The translations under genes and the position numbers were made by a program. The notes beneath the pieces were generated by a model. It did not search any database and was not told the origin of the DNA. It was given only the letters and a program-made list of their open reading frames with translations. A stretch of 64,000 nt of DNA from Halolamina pelagica (GTDB lineage Archaea; Halobacteriota; Halobacteria; Halobacteriales; Haloferacaceae). Every line of letters starts with the position of its first letter. Positions within the stretch are counted from its first letter, which is position 1. This document shows positions 9,399-17,493 of the stretch, piece after piece. The DNA lies in contig NZ_FOXI01000001.1 in NCBI RefSeq assembly GCF_900115675.1, positions 459,074 to 523,073 of the forward strand, given 5' to 3'.

Positions 9399-9898
9399 GT
9401 TAATGAGACAACGGATTCGAACCGCCATAAATGTTGGTGAGTATATAGGAAGTCGGGTCGCTACCCGACCTGCCGGCCGTTTCCCCCCGATTAGCGGACG
9501 AGGTCCCGCTGTGGTGCGGTAGGGACACGGATAAGTACGGACAAACGACTTGCCGATCGACGAACTCGGGACCCGGATCAGTGAGCTCCGAGATGGAGAA
9601 TCGGTGAAGCTTCACCCCAATGGTTTCGGCATCGGAACGTGTCGAAGTGCCGAAACTGTCCTCTGCACCTCACAGGGGGAGTTAACGCGGTCAGTGGCAT
9701 CCCGTCCGTGGTTCCTTCGGACGCCCTTCGACGGAATCCGGTTTCACGTGCGAAGACTTCGAATCTCGGGTGAATCGCAGACGGCGTCGACCCCCGTCCA
9801 GAGATGGGTTCGAATCACCCTCGATTCAGGTGCGAAATAAAGTCTGTCGTGCCGCTGTACGGCGGTTTCGGCGGTAGCTGTGCGGTATGCGGTGCAGC
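9399..9898. other. Gene-poor tract 3' of tRNA-Arg(CCT), remnant-like
   Basis: About 500 bases with no convincing gene. A 96-codon frame from TTG at 9550 to 9840 on the plus strand gives a protein without recognisable motifs. The tract has two partial copies of a tRNA T-arm: GGATTCGAACC at 9413-9423 matches the tRNA at 9909-9919 in the same orientation, and TGGGTTCGAATC at 9805-9816 matches it in the opposite orientation. This composition fits the decayed remains of something once inserted at the tRNA 3' end (inference). Confidence 0.4.
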
Positions 9899-9970
9899 GG
9901 GCGTGGTGGGATTCGAACCCACGCTCGAGGAGTTAGGAACCCCTCGCCTTGTCCGCTAGGCCACACGCCC
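9899..9970 (-). tRNA. tRNA-Arg (anticodon CCT)
   Basis: On the minus strand a full 72-nt cloverleaf folds. The acceptor GGGCGTG pairs with CACGCCC, the D-arm is GCC/GGC, and the anticodon stem AGGGG/CTCCT encloses the loop TTCCTAA with anticodon CCT. The T-arm is GTGGG-TTCGAAT-CCCAC. It reads the Arg codon AGG. No CCA is encoded in the gene and no intron is seen. Its 3' end faces the gene-poor tract at lower coordinates. Confidence 0.95.
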
Positions 9971-10015
9971 TACCGGCCGCTACCGGGTCGGGGGACAAAA
10001 GAACACGCTTCCGCG

Positions 10016-10297
10016 CTACTGGGTCGTCGAACTCTCGGTCTCCGTTTCCTCCTCGTCGGCGTCGTCGGTCGCCGTCGACGAGGTCGTGCTGTCGTCCGCC
10101 TCCGGCCCCTCCTTCATCTCTTCGAGCTCCTGGTTCAGCTCCTGTCGGCCCTTCTGGAACTCACCCATCGCCTGCCCGGTCGAGCGGGCCAGCTTCGGGA
10201 TCTTGTTCGCGCCGAACAGCAACACGAGAACGAGGAGGATGATGACGAGCTCTGGTCCCCCGGGAATCGGTACTTGAAGCGGCGCAGTCTGGAACAT
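10016..10297 (-). CDS. tatA: Twin-arginine translocase subunit TatA/TatE
   Basis: A 93-aa protein with the classic TatA layout. It has a short periplasmic-side N-terminus, one transmembrane helix (ELVIILLVLVLLFG, about residues 17-30), then the amphipathic helix after the hinge (FGANKIPKLARSTGQAMGEFQKG) and a charged, acidic, Ser/Thr-rich tail. It forms the size-variable pore of the Tat pathway, which haloarchaea use for most secreted proteins. I start at ATG 10295-10297 rather than a GTG seven codons upstream. A TATA-like cctatag (minus strand, around 10325-10331) sits about 29 bases before this ATG, as expected for a leaderless transcript. Confidence 0.92.
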   Translation of the reverse strand: MFQTAPLQVPIPGGPELVIILLVLVLLFGANKIPKLARSTGQAMGEFQKGRQELNQELEEMKEGPEADDSTTSSTATDDADEEETETESSTTQ

Positions 10298-10391
10298 CTC
10301 TATGGTGATATACCCCACAATCGACTATAGGCCTTTTGGAAATTCGGACCGCGGGAGAGTCCTTTTTCCCGCGGCCGGCAGACGTACCCAC

Positions 10392-10889
10392 ATGGACGAC
10401 ACCGTGCCCGCAGTCGGTACCGACGCCCCGGCGTTCACCGCTCCCGTCGCCGACGACGACGGCATCACCCCCCGCCCCCTCGACGCGTACCTGGACGAGA
10501 CGCCGACGGTGCTCGCGTTCTTCCCGGCGGCGTTCTCGGGCACCTGCACGACCGAGTTCTGTACGTTCCGCGACAGTCTCGGCCCACTGGCGACCGAGGA
10601 GGCCACCGTGCTGGGAATCAGCACCGACCTCCCGTGGGCACTCGCCGAGTTCCGCGCGGCGGAGTCGCTCCCGTTTCCCCTCGTCGCCGACAACGACGGC
10701 TCGGTCTGCCGGGCCTACGGCGTCCGGACGAAGTACGAACAGCTCGGCATCGACGGCGTCGCCCGGCGCTCCGTGTTCGTCGTCGACGCGAACGGGACCG
10801 TCACCTACCGGTGGCTGGCCGACGATCCGGGCACGGAACCCGATTACGGGGCCGTCTCGGCGGCCGTCGAGGCGGCTGGCGAGGACTGA
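10392..10889 (+). CDS. Peroxiredoxin (AhpC/TSA, BCP/PrxQ-like)
   Basis: A 165-aa thiol peroxidase. The active-site region FFPAAFSGTCTTEFC has the P-x3-T-x2-C-type signature, with peroxidatic Cys52 and a likely resolving Cys57 five residues later, the spacing typical of PrxQ/BCP enzymes. It would reduce hydrogen peroxide and organic peroxides in the cytoplasm using thioredoxin-like donors; a thioredoxin and a thioredoxin-reductase-like protein are encoded elsewhere in the window. It starts at ATG 10392. The frame continues upstream, but without a plausible start near the divergent tatA promoter. Confidence 0.9.
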   Translation: MDDTVPAVGTDAPAFTAPVADDDGITPRPLDAYLDETPTVLAFFPAAFSGTCTTEFCTFRDSLGPLATEEATVLGISTDLPWALAEFRAAESLPFPLVADNDGSVCRAYGVRTKYEQLGIDGVARRSVFVVDANGTVTYRWLADDPGTEPDYGAVSAAVEAAGED

Positions 10890-10925
10890 CGACCTTTTTT
10901 CCGTCCGCTTCGCCATTGGTAGCCC

Positions 10926-11726
10926 ATGGCCAGCGAGAGTGGCGACTACAAGTACGACCCTTCGGAGGACCACGCCTTCCCGGACGAGCGACTCAACGAG
11001 GTGTTGCCCGAACTGGTCGACCACCCCGAAGTCGAGGCCTACCTCGACGCCCAGAACGTCAACGCCGTCACCCGGAAGGGGTACAACGACCACGGGAGCA
11101 AGCACATCGAGATCGTCCGGAACCGCGCGCTCCGGCTTTACGACCTGTTGAAGGCGGGGGACGTGGCGTTCAACGGCGCCACCGAGCAAGGGCTCGACGA
11201 GGCCGAGGAACCCGTCATCATCGCGCTCGCGGCGACGCTCCACGACGTCGGCCACGTCGTCCACCGCGACGATCACGTCTACTACTCGATCCCGTTAGCC
11301 GCGGACTTCCTCGACCGGTTCCTCGACCGGTTCTACGAGATCCCCGAACGGGTCCGGATCAAGGCGGAGGTGCTCCACGCGATCCTCTGTCACCACACCG
11401 CGGAGACGCCGCTGACCCGTGAAGCCGGGGTCATCCGCGTTTCCGACGCGCTCGACATGGAGCGGGGCCGCTCGCGCATCCCCTACGAGGAGGGCGGACG
11501 GGGGATCAACACCCTCTCCAGCCAGGCGATCGACCGGGTGAGCCTCCAACCCGGCAACGGGACGCCGGTGATGGTCGAGATCGAGATGGTCAACGCCGCC
11601 GGCGTCTACCAGGTCGACAACCTCCTCAAGTCGAAGCTCGAGGACTCGATGATCGAGGACGCGGTCCGCATCGTCGCCGTCAACACCAAGAGCGACGCGG
11701 GACTGGTCGAACGGATCGAACTCTGA
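10926..11726 (+). CDS. HD-domain phosphohydrolase
   Basis: A 266-aa metal-dependent HD-superfamily protein. His56 or His60 in YNDHGSKHIEIVRNRA, the HD pair His106-Asp107 in ATLHDVGH, and later His residues near 145-150 (LCHHTAE) supply the expected metal ligands. The substrate is unknown; such enzymes often act on nucleotides or nucleotide second messengers. The T-run at 10895-10900 lies about 26-31 bases before the ATG. It could be this gene's promoter element or a T-rich terminator for the upstream peroxiredoxin gene. The gene is convergent with the BCCT carrier gene. Confidence 0.85.
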   Translation: MASESGDYKYDPSEDHAFPDERLNEVLPELVDHPEVEAYLDAQNVNAVTRKGYNDHGSKHIEIVRNRALRLYDLLKAGDVAFNGATEQGLDEAEEPVIIALAATLHDVGHVVHRDDHVYYSIPLAADFLDRFLDRFYEIPERVRIKAEVLHAILCHHTAETPLTREAGVIRVSDALDMERGRSRIPYEEGGRGINTLSSQAIDRVSLQPGNGTPVMVEIEMVNAAGVYQVDNLLKSKLEDSMIEDAVRIVAVNTKSDAGLVERIEL

Positions 11727-11771
11727 GCGCCGGGCGCTCCGAGTAGTGATCGCGGTCGGCGGAACCGCCTC

Positions 11772-13385
11772 TCAGTCGTCGGACGCCTGTCCCGACTGCT
11801 GGGTCGTCCACCTCGACTCCTCCAAGTGGTTCTCCGTGAGGATGGGGAACTCGCGTTCGAGTTCGACGAGCATCCCCGTCATCGCGATCAGACAGAGGAT
11901 CGCGGTCGGCAGCCCGACCAGGATGGTGAACGACTGGAGCACGGGCATCCCGCCGGCGAGGCTGAGCGCGATGGTGAGTAGCACCATCATCACGCCCCAC
12001 ACGAGCCGGTTGATCGTCGACGGCGACTCCTCGCCGTTGGCGGCCATCATCGCGATGCTGAGCGTCGACGAGTCGAGCGTGGTGATCAGGAAACTGACAA
12101 CCAGCAGCAGGAGGACGGCCGAGAACACGCCGGGGTAGGGGAGCAGCTGTTCGAACAGCGCGAACCCGACGGCCTCCAGCCCCGAACTGTCGTAGACGCC
12201 GAGCAGGTCGGCGGCGCCGGACGTCTGGAGTAGGAGCGCGGAGCCGCCGGTCGCGGCGTACCAGGGCACCGTCAGCGCGAACGAGCCGAACAGCCCCGCG
12301 AAGACGAGTTCGCGGAGCGTCCGCCCCTTGGAGATCCGGGCCATGAAGACCCCGATCATCGGCGCGAACGTGAGCCACCACGGCCAGAAGAAGAGCGTCC
12401 ACGAGCCGAGCCAACTCGTCGCCGCACCGTTCGGGGCGAAGAAGAGGCTCATCCCGACGAAGTCGGTGGCGTAGCCGATCAACGCCTGCGTCGTGAGGTT
12501 GACGAGCGTCGTCGCCTGCCCGAACGCGAACATGGCCGCCATCAGCCCGATCAACAGCACGACGTTGAGGTCGGCGAAGCGTTTGATCCCCTTCTGGATG
12601 CCGGCGATCACCGAGAGCAGGAACAGCATGCCGACGAGGAGGATCAGGCCGATCCGGCCCGCCTCGCCGAGGCCGACCCCCCACTTGAACGCGAGCCCGG
12701 AGACGAACTGGCTGATCCCGAGCCCGAAGGAGACGGTGATCCCGCTGACGGTGACGACGACCGCCAGCGTGTCGACGAGCTTGCCCAGCGGGCCGTCGAG
12801 GTCGTCGACGCCGACGAACGGCGCGAGGATGACCGCCGGTCGGAACGGCGCGTCCTTCCGGTAGACGAAGTAGGAGATGGCGACCGCGAACACGAGGTAG
12901 GTCGCCCACGCCGACAGCCCGTAGTGGTAGATCGCGTACTGGAGCGCGTCGGCCATCCGCGCCCACGTCCCGACCTCGCCGCCGAAGTACGGCGGCCGCG
13001 TGTCGTAGTGGATCAGCGGCTCGACGGGGCCCCAGAACTCCAACCCGCCCGAGGAGAGCCCCGCGGTGAACGTCATCACGAGGTACTGCCAGAACGTGAA
13101 CTCCGGTTCCGCGTCGGGACCGCCGAGTTTGATCCGCCCCCACGGGCCGACCATGACGTACAGGACGAACACGAACGAGAGGAACACGACCCAGAGGTAG
13201 AGCCACCCCAGGTTCGTGATGATGAACTCGTTCGCGGCCGCCAGCGTCGACGCGACCACGTCGGAGAACGCCACGATGGCGACGATGATCGCCAGCAACG
13301 CGGCGACCGACAGCGAGAAGACTGTCCCGTCTGATTTCTCTCGGAACGACTCGACTCCGCCCGCGAGTTGTGAGGGTACACTCAC
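11772..13385 (-). CDS. BCCT family transporter (betaine/carnitine/choline type)
   Basis: A 537-aa membrane protein with about 12 hydrophobic segments and the family signature region SSGGLEFWGPVEPLIHY (around residues 108-124), followed by many helices and the conserved ITTLDSSTLSIAMMA segment. BCCT carriers import glycine betaine or related compatible solutes driven by sodium or proton gradients, a usual halophile osmoadaptation function. Substrate identity cannot be read from the sequence. The C-terminus is short and charged. It is convergent with the HD gene and divergent from the MFS gene, with about 250 bases of non-coding DNA upstream. Confidence 0.9.
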   Translation of the reverse strand: MSVPSQLAGGVESFREKSDGTVFSLSVAALLAIIVAIVAFSDVVASTLAAANEFIITNLGWLYLWVVFLSFVFVLYVMVGPWGRIKLGGPDAEPEFTFWQYLVMTFTAGLSSGGLEFWGPVEPLIHYDTRPPYFGGEVGTWARMADALQYAIYHYGLSAWATYLVFAVAISYFVYRKDAPFRPAVILAPFVGVDDLDGPLGKLVDTLAVVVTVSGITVSFGLGISQFVSGLAFKWGVGLGEAGRIGLILLVGMLFLLSVIAGIQKGIKRFADLNVVLLIGLMAAMFAFGQATTLVNLTTQALIGYATDFVGMSLFFAPNGAATSWLGSWTLFFWPWWLTFAPMIGVFMARISKGRTLRELVFAGLFGSFALTVPWYAATGGSALLLQTSGAADLLGVYDSSGLEAVGFALFEQLLPYPGVFSAVLLLLVVSFLITTLDSSTLSIAMMAANGEESPSTINRLVWGVMMVLLTIALSLAGGMPVLQSFTILVGLPTAILCLIAMTGMLVELEREFPILTENHLEESRWTTQQSGQASDD

Positions 13386-13635
13386 GAGTGCGGTGTCGAT
13401 GTCCGTGCCACAGCGGATCGTTCGACACTGTTCGCCGACGGTATCGTCGCAGGATCGTACGAATTCACGCCGATTGCGTGCATCTGACCGGTTCCCAGTG
13501 AAGTGGGAAGGATGTATCTGTTGAACCGGACTCGTTCGCTCGCCTTTCTGATACGTCGTCGCCGCCAGCCGTCCCGGAAACGCCTGCAGAGATGAATTCC
13601 TTTATGAGGCGGTGTCGTGTTCGATCCGACGAAAC

Positions 13636-14940
13636 GTGGCCCGTTTCGGAAACTCGGTCGCCCTGCTTCGGAACCGCGAGTTCCTCTCGCTCGCGGGCAC
13701 GGCGTTCGCAAGGAGCCAGGCGTACTCGACCATCATCATCGCGCTCGCCCTCTACGCCGACGCCTTCGGTACGACGGGGTTCATCGAGGGGCTGTGGGGA
13801 ACCGCCTTCGCGACCGTCCAACTGCTGATCGTGCTCCCGCTGGGTCGGAAGATCGACACCGGGAACGCCAAGCGCTGGCTGCTCGGTGGCCTGCTGATCA
13901 ACGTGCTGGTGTTCGTGGGCTACATGCTGGTCTCCAGCTCCGTCGACGTGATCTTCGTCCGGATGCTGCAGGGGATCGGCGCCAGCATCCTCTGGATCAC
14001 CGGCTCGACCGTCGTAGGGCAGATCTCGCCCGACGACGAGAGCGGCCGCTGGCTCGGCTCGTACAACCAGGTCGCGGCGTTCTCCTCGCTGGCGGGCGAC
14101 ATCGTCGGCGGGCTCCTGCTCTCGATGTACGACCCCCTGCAGTCACGGGTCGTGTACGCGATCCTCGCGCTGGTGACGCTGGTCGCGTTCGTACTCGTTT
14201 ACACCAACCTGCGTGACGACCCCGGCGGCGGCGTCGACGACCCGGAGGCCCAGTCCGGATTCGGGACGATCAAGAAACTGCTCAAGCTCCCGATGCTGCG
14301 CTCGCTCGTGCTGTTCCGACTGTCGTTCTCGGTTGGGAAGATGGCGGTCATCATCTTCCTCCCCATCCTCGCGCGCACGGAGTTCGGGATCAACGCCTTC
14401 GCGATCGGCTGGATCCTCGCCGGCGGGAAGATCACCAAATCCCTGTTGCAGGGGTACGTCGGCGACCTCACCGACCGGATCGGCGACCGCGCGAAGTTCG
14501 TCGCCGTCGGCGCGCTGGTGTACGGCCTCGGGATCGCGCTCATCCCGCTATCACTGCCAGCGGAGGAGGTGGTTGGGCGGTTCTACCTCGGGTACTTCGG
14601 GCACGGACAGGAGTTGGGCGGCGGCTTCCTCGTGCTCTTTCTCGCCTACGCGGTACTGGGGGTCGGCGACTCGATCCGCCTGCCGGCGAGCATGGCGCTG
14701 TTCGTCGAGGAGGGGGAGAAGTACGACTCCGTCGCCAGCGCGATGTCGCTTCGCTCGATCTCCTGGAAGATCGGCCAGACCGCCGGCCCGGTCGGGGTCG
14801 GGCTGATCAAGGACTTCGTCGGGACCGTCGAGGCCTTCCTCACCGCGTCGGCGTTCGTGATCTTCGCCACGGGCCTGTTCTGGCTCACGCACACGCTGTC
14901 CCGCGATCCCGACGCCGTCGATCCCGTTCCGGACGGGTAG
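13636..14940 (+). CDS. MFS transporter
   Basis: A 434-aa major facilitator with about 12 transmembrane segments in two halves. The first begins LLRNREFLSLAGTAFARSQAYST, with a loop around GRKIDTGNAKRW after TM2 (the MFS loop 2-3 basic motif). A cytoplasmic linker rich in Asp/Pro/Gly lies near residue 200. Substrate is unknown; multidrug or sugar efflux-type exporters look similar. Start choice: a TATA-like tttatga at 13601-13607 lies about 29 bases before GTG 13636 but only 5 before the alternative GTG 13612, so 13636 is preferred. It is convergent with the DUF5797 gene across a hairpin. Confidence 0.85.
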   Translation: MARFGNSVALLRNREFLSLAGTAFARSQAYSTIIIALALYADAFGTTGFIEGLWGTAFATVQLLIVLPLGRKIDTGNAKRWLLGGLLINVLVFVGYMLVSSSVDVIFVRMLQGIGASILWITGSTVVGQISPDDESGRWLGSYNQVAAFSSLAGDIVGGLLLSMYDPLQSRVVYAILALVTLVAFVLVYTNLRDDPGGGVDDPEAQSGFGTIKKLLKLPMLRSLVLFRLSFSVGKMAVIIFLPILARTEFGINAFAIGWILAGGKITKSLLQGYVGDLTDRIGDRAKFVAVGALVYGLGIALIPLSLPAEEVVGRFYLGYFGHGQELGGGFLVLFLAYAVLGVGDSIRLPASMALFVEEGEKYDSVASAMSLRSISWKIGQTAGPVGVGLIKDFVGTVEAFLTASAFVIFATGLFWLTHTLSRDPDAVDPVPDG

Positions 14941-14946
14941 CTGCCG

Positions 14947-14970
14947 GGGCCGGCCGAGCGGTGCCGGCCC
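14947..14970. terminator. Perfect hairpin between convergent genes
   Basis: GGGCCGGC (14947-14954) pairs exactly with GCCGGCCC (14963-14970) around an 8-base loop, in the 32-base gap between the convergent MFS and DUF5797 genes. The position suits a bidirectional transcription end or mRNA 3'-end stabiliser. No long T-run follows, so the terminator role is inferred. Confidence 0.4.
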
Positions 14971-14972
14971 GA

Positions 14973-15476
14973 TCAGTTCTCGATCGTCTCGACGTCGACC
15001 GCCGAGCGCTCCACGGCGAGCCGGAACGTCGGGACCGTCCGGTACTCGACCTCCACGACGTTCTTCCGGCGGAGGCTCCCCAGCGCGTCCCGGACCGACT
15101 CGACGTCCGGGTCGACGTCGAACGACGCACGGAGCTTCTGGAGCACGCTCACGACGCTCTCGGATCGCTCCTCGGGCCCCGCGAGTACGTCGAGGATCTG
15201 CGCGTGGAGTTCGTGAACCCGGATGCGTTCAGGTACCCCGCCGGCCTCCTCGGGCGGCACACTCGGCTCGACGTCGACCAGGTCGACGCCCTCCTCGGTC
15301 GCCCGGATCAGGCTGTCGTCGTCGCGGTAGTAGTAGTCGCCCAACTCGTTTTCGAGATACTGGTGGACCTCGCTCCCCGACTCCATCCCCCAGCGGTCCT
15401 GTAGCTCCTTGTTCTTCGTCGGCTGGAGGGTGACGATGTCGGCGAGGCGTGATCTGGCCTCGTCGCTGAGACTCAT
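14973..15476 (-). CDS. DUF5797 family protein
   Basis: A 167-aa soluble haloarchaeal protein. The N-terminus (SDEARSRLADIVTLQPTKNKELQDRWGMESGSEVHQYLENELGDYYYRDD) matches what I know as DUF5797. The N-terminal half looks like a winged-helix module, and a second helical segment (about 85-145) also has a helix-turn-helix flavour (PDVESVRDALGSLRRKNVVEVEYRTV). A DNA-binding role is plausible but unproven. It is a single gene, convergent with the MFS gene. Confidence 0.8.
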   Translation of the reverse strand: MSLSDEARSRLADIVTLQPTKNKELQDRWGMESGSEVHQYLENELGDYYYRDDDSLIRATEEGVDLVDVEPSVPPEEAGGVPERIRVHELHAQILDVLAGPEERSESVVSVLQKLRASFDVDPDVESVRDALGSLRRKNVVEVEYRTVPTFRLAVERSAVDVETIEN

Positions 15477-15569
15477 CGGCCGAGGCTGGGGCGTCGGGCC
15501 GTATGGCTATTCCGGTCCCGGCGGGCCGGAACCACGGTAGCTAAGCCTCCCAACCCGCTACGGGACGAC

Positions 15570-16205
15570 GTGCGAAACGTCACCGACCGGGTGTCGAACC
15601 CCTTCGGCATGGAGCCGCCCTGCGATCGTTTCGTCCCCGGCTACGGCGACGCCAACGCGGACTTCCACGTCGTCGGCGACCACCCCGGCGTCCACGGCGG
15701 CGCCGACACCGGCGTCCCGTTCACGGGGTCGGCGGCCGCGGAGCGACTGCAGGACGCGCTCCTGAACGGCGGCCTGCTCCAGCGCGTCGACGACGAGCCC
15801 GAGGTCGAGGGGACGTTCCTCTCGTACCTCCACATGTGCGTCCCCGAGGGCGACGACACCCCGACCGACGGCGAGTACGCGGAGATGGAGCGCTACTTCG
15901 ACGCCGAACTCCGGGCCATCGCCGCCCACGTGCTCCTGCCCGTCGGCGAGCGCGCGACGCGGCACGTCCTCGAGACCTACACCGCACAGGCCTACCGGAC
16001 CGAGGCGGAGATGGACCGACTCCACGGCACGGAACTCCTCGGCAGCGGGTGGCTGGTGCTCCCGATCAAGGATCCGGCCGACTGGGCGGACGGTGACGAC
16101 GAGGAACTGGTCGAGGCACTGCGAACGCTACAGTCGACGGATTACCGGCGCGAGAGCGACCTCGGCCGGTTCCTCCCGGGCGGCGAGTCCTACCACGTCC
16201 GGTAG
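15570..16205 (+). CDS. Uracil-DNA glycosylase superfamily protein
   Basis: A 211-aa protein starting at GTG 15570. The segment FVPGYGDANADFHVVGDHPGVHGGADTGVPFTGSAA (about 22-57) corresponds to the water-activating loop and following helix of UDG-superfamily enzymes. LLPVGERATRHVLE (about 110-123) corresponds to the central strand and helix. It should remove uracil or related lesions, or be a specialised haloarchaeal member. No four-Cys iron-sulfur cluster of family 4 or 5 enzymes is seen. It is convergent with the J-domain gene, with one base between the stop codons. Confidence 0.75.
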   Translation: MRNVTDRVSNPFGMEPPCDRFVPGYGDANADFHVVGDHPGVHGGADTGVPFTGSAAAERLQDALLNGGLLQRVDDEPEVEGTFLSYLHMCVPEGDDTPTDGEYAEMERYFDAELRAIAAHVLLPVGERATRHVLETYTAQAYRTEAEMDRLHGTELLGSGWLVLPIKDPADWADGDDEELVEALRTLQSTDYRRESDLGRFLPGGESYHVR

Positions 16206-16206
16206 C

Positions 16207-17367
16207 TCACCGCGTCGCCCGGAGGTACCGCCCCACGTCGACGAGGAACCCGCCGCCGCTCAGCACCGGCAGCACGATCAGCCCCAAAAGCGCCGCCCAC
16301 GTCGGCACGGCGACGACGGGCCAGACCGCCAACGTGACCGCGGGCCCCAGCGAGGGGATCGCGTAGGTCCACGCGGCGCCGCGGCCGAACCGCCCGACGG
16401 TGGTCAGCACGACCAGCGGGAGGAGGATCGTTCCCGCGAGCAGTACGGCCCCGAGCGTCGGCGTCCCCGCTTGCAAGGTCCGCGCTGCCGTGAGTAGGTA
16501 CGCCGTGGGCGACGCGAGCGGGAACGGGCCGAGGAGCGTCGACGCGGGCGCCGTCATTGCGTCGGCGACGGCGCCGCGGAGGGCCGCCTGGCGCGGCAGC
16601 GCGTAGACGACGAGCCCACCGAGGTAGACGAGCAGGGAGAGCGCAACGACGCCGTACCACCGTTTCAGCCCTCGCCGCCGGCGGACGCCCGCCGGGACCG
16701 ACGAGGACGAGGACGTTGCGGACTGTGCGGAACTCGTCGCCGCGTCCCAGCTGCTGGCGTCCGATCCGGCGCTCGACGAGTTCCGGTCGGCCGTCTGGCT
16801 GGCGGCGTCGGCCGTCGTCGCACTGCCCCCACCGGCCGTCGACGCATCGGCTGACGAGTCACCGCTCCCCCTGGTCCCGTTCGTTTCCGTGCTCCCGTAG
16901 CCGCGCCCGTTCGAGGAGCGGTCGGTACGCGTGTCCGTCCCAGTACGCGTGTCGGATCCGGACCCAGTGGACCGGCCGGTGGTCGTGCTCGTGCTGGAAG
17001 CCGACGTGCCGGTCGTCGAGGTCGTCCCCGCTGTCGCACTGGCCGTCGACGACTCGGTGCCCGCCCCGGTGTCGTTCGCCGACACGCCGTCGGGCAGGTC
17101 CTCGTCGGGGAACACGGATACGGGCGGGAGGTCGTCGAGGTTCCGCTCGACGTACTCGCGGTGGCCCAGCCGGTCGTAGGTCTTGCGCTCGGCCGGGTTC
17201 GAGAGCACGTCGTGTGCGGTTCGGATCAGTTTGAACTGGGCGTCGCCGTCAGGGTGGTCGTTCACGTCGGGGTGGTACTCCCGGACGCGCTCCCGGTAGG
17301 CGCGTTTGATCTCCTCGGCGGGGGCGTCGTCGGGCGCGCCGAGAACGTCGTAGAGGTCCGCCGGCAT
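16207..17367 (-). CDS. J-domain (DnaJ-like) membrane protein with Ser/Thr-rich linker
   Basis: A 386-aa protein. Residues 4-68 form a J domain with HPD at 32-34 (REYHPDVNDHP), which stimulates Hsp70/DnaK ATPase. Residues about 110-220 are a Ser/Thr/Gly/Ala low-complexity linker. From about 230 on there are four or five hydrophobic helices (WYGVVALSLLVYLGGLVVY, LLAGTILLPLVVL, ...). There is no Gly/Phe or zinc-finger region, so it is not canonical DnaJ. It probably recruits DnaK to the membrane, and the flexible linker would sit on the cytoplasmic side (inference). The ATG is at 17365-17367; the frame upstream is non-coding. Confidence 0.85.
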   Translation of the reverse strand: MPADLYDVLGAPDDAPAEEIKRAYRERVREYHPDVNDHPDGDAQFKLIRTAHDVLSNPAERKTYDRLGHREYVERNLDDLPPVSVFPDEDLPDGVSANDTGAGTESSTASATAGTTSTTGTSASSTSTTTGRSTGSGSDTRTGTDTRTDRSSNGRGYGSTETNGTRGSGDSSADASTAGGGSATTADAASQTADRNSSSAGSDASSWDAATSSAQSATSSSSSVPAGVRRRRGLKRWYGVVALSLLVYLGGLVVYALPRQAALRGAVADAMTAPASTLLGPFPLASPTAYLLTAARTLQAGTPTLGAVLLAGTILLPLVVLTTVGRFGRGAAWTYAIPSLGPAVTLAVWPVVAVPTWAALLGLIVLPVLSGGGFLVDVGRYLRATR

Positions 17368-17493
17368 GGTTTCCGTTACACCCAGTCCGTGTTTGAATCT
17401 ACCGCCCGACGGCCACCCGTCTCGCAGGTGGGTGACTCCCGAGGGTCGCACCGAAGTGGGAACCCTCTTTGGCGGCGCCCGACCACTCCGAGT

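Noticed and set aside
9550..9840. 96-codon frame from a TTG
   Set aside because: There is no recognisable domain, promoter or ribosome site. It is kept only as part of the gene-poor tract.
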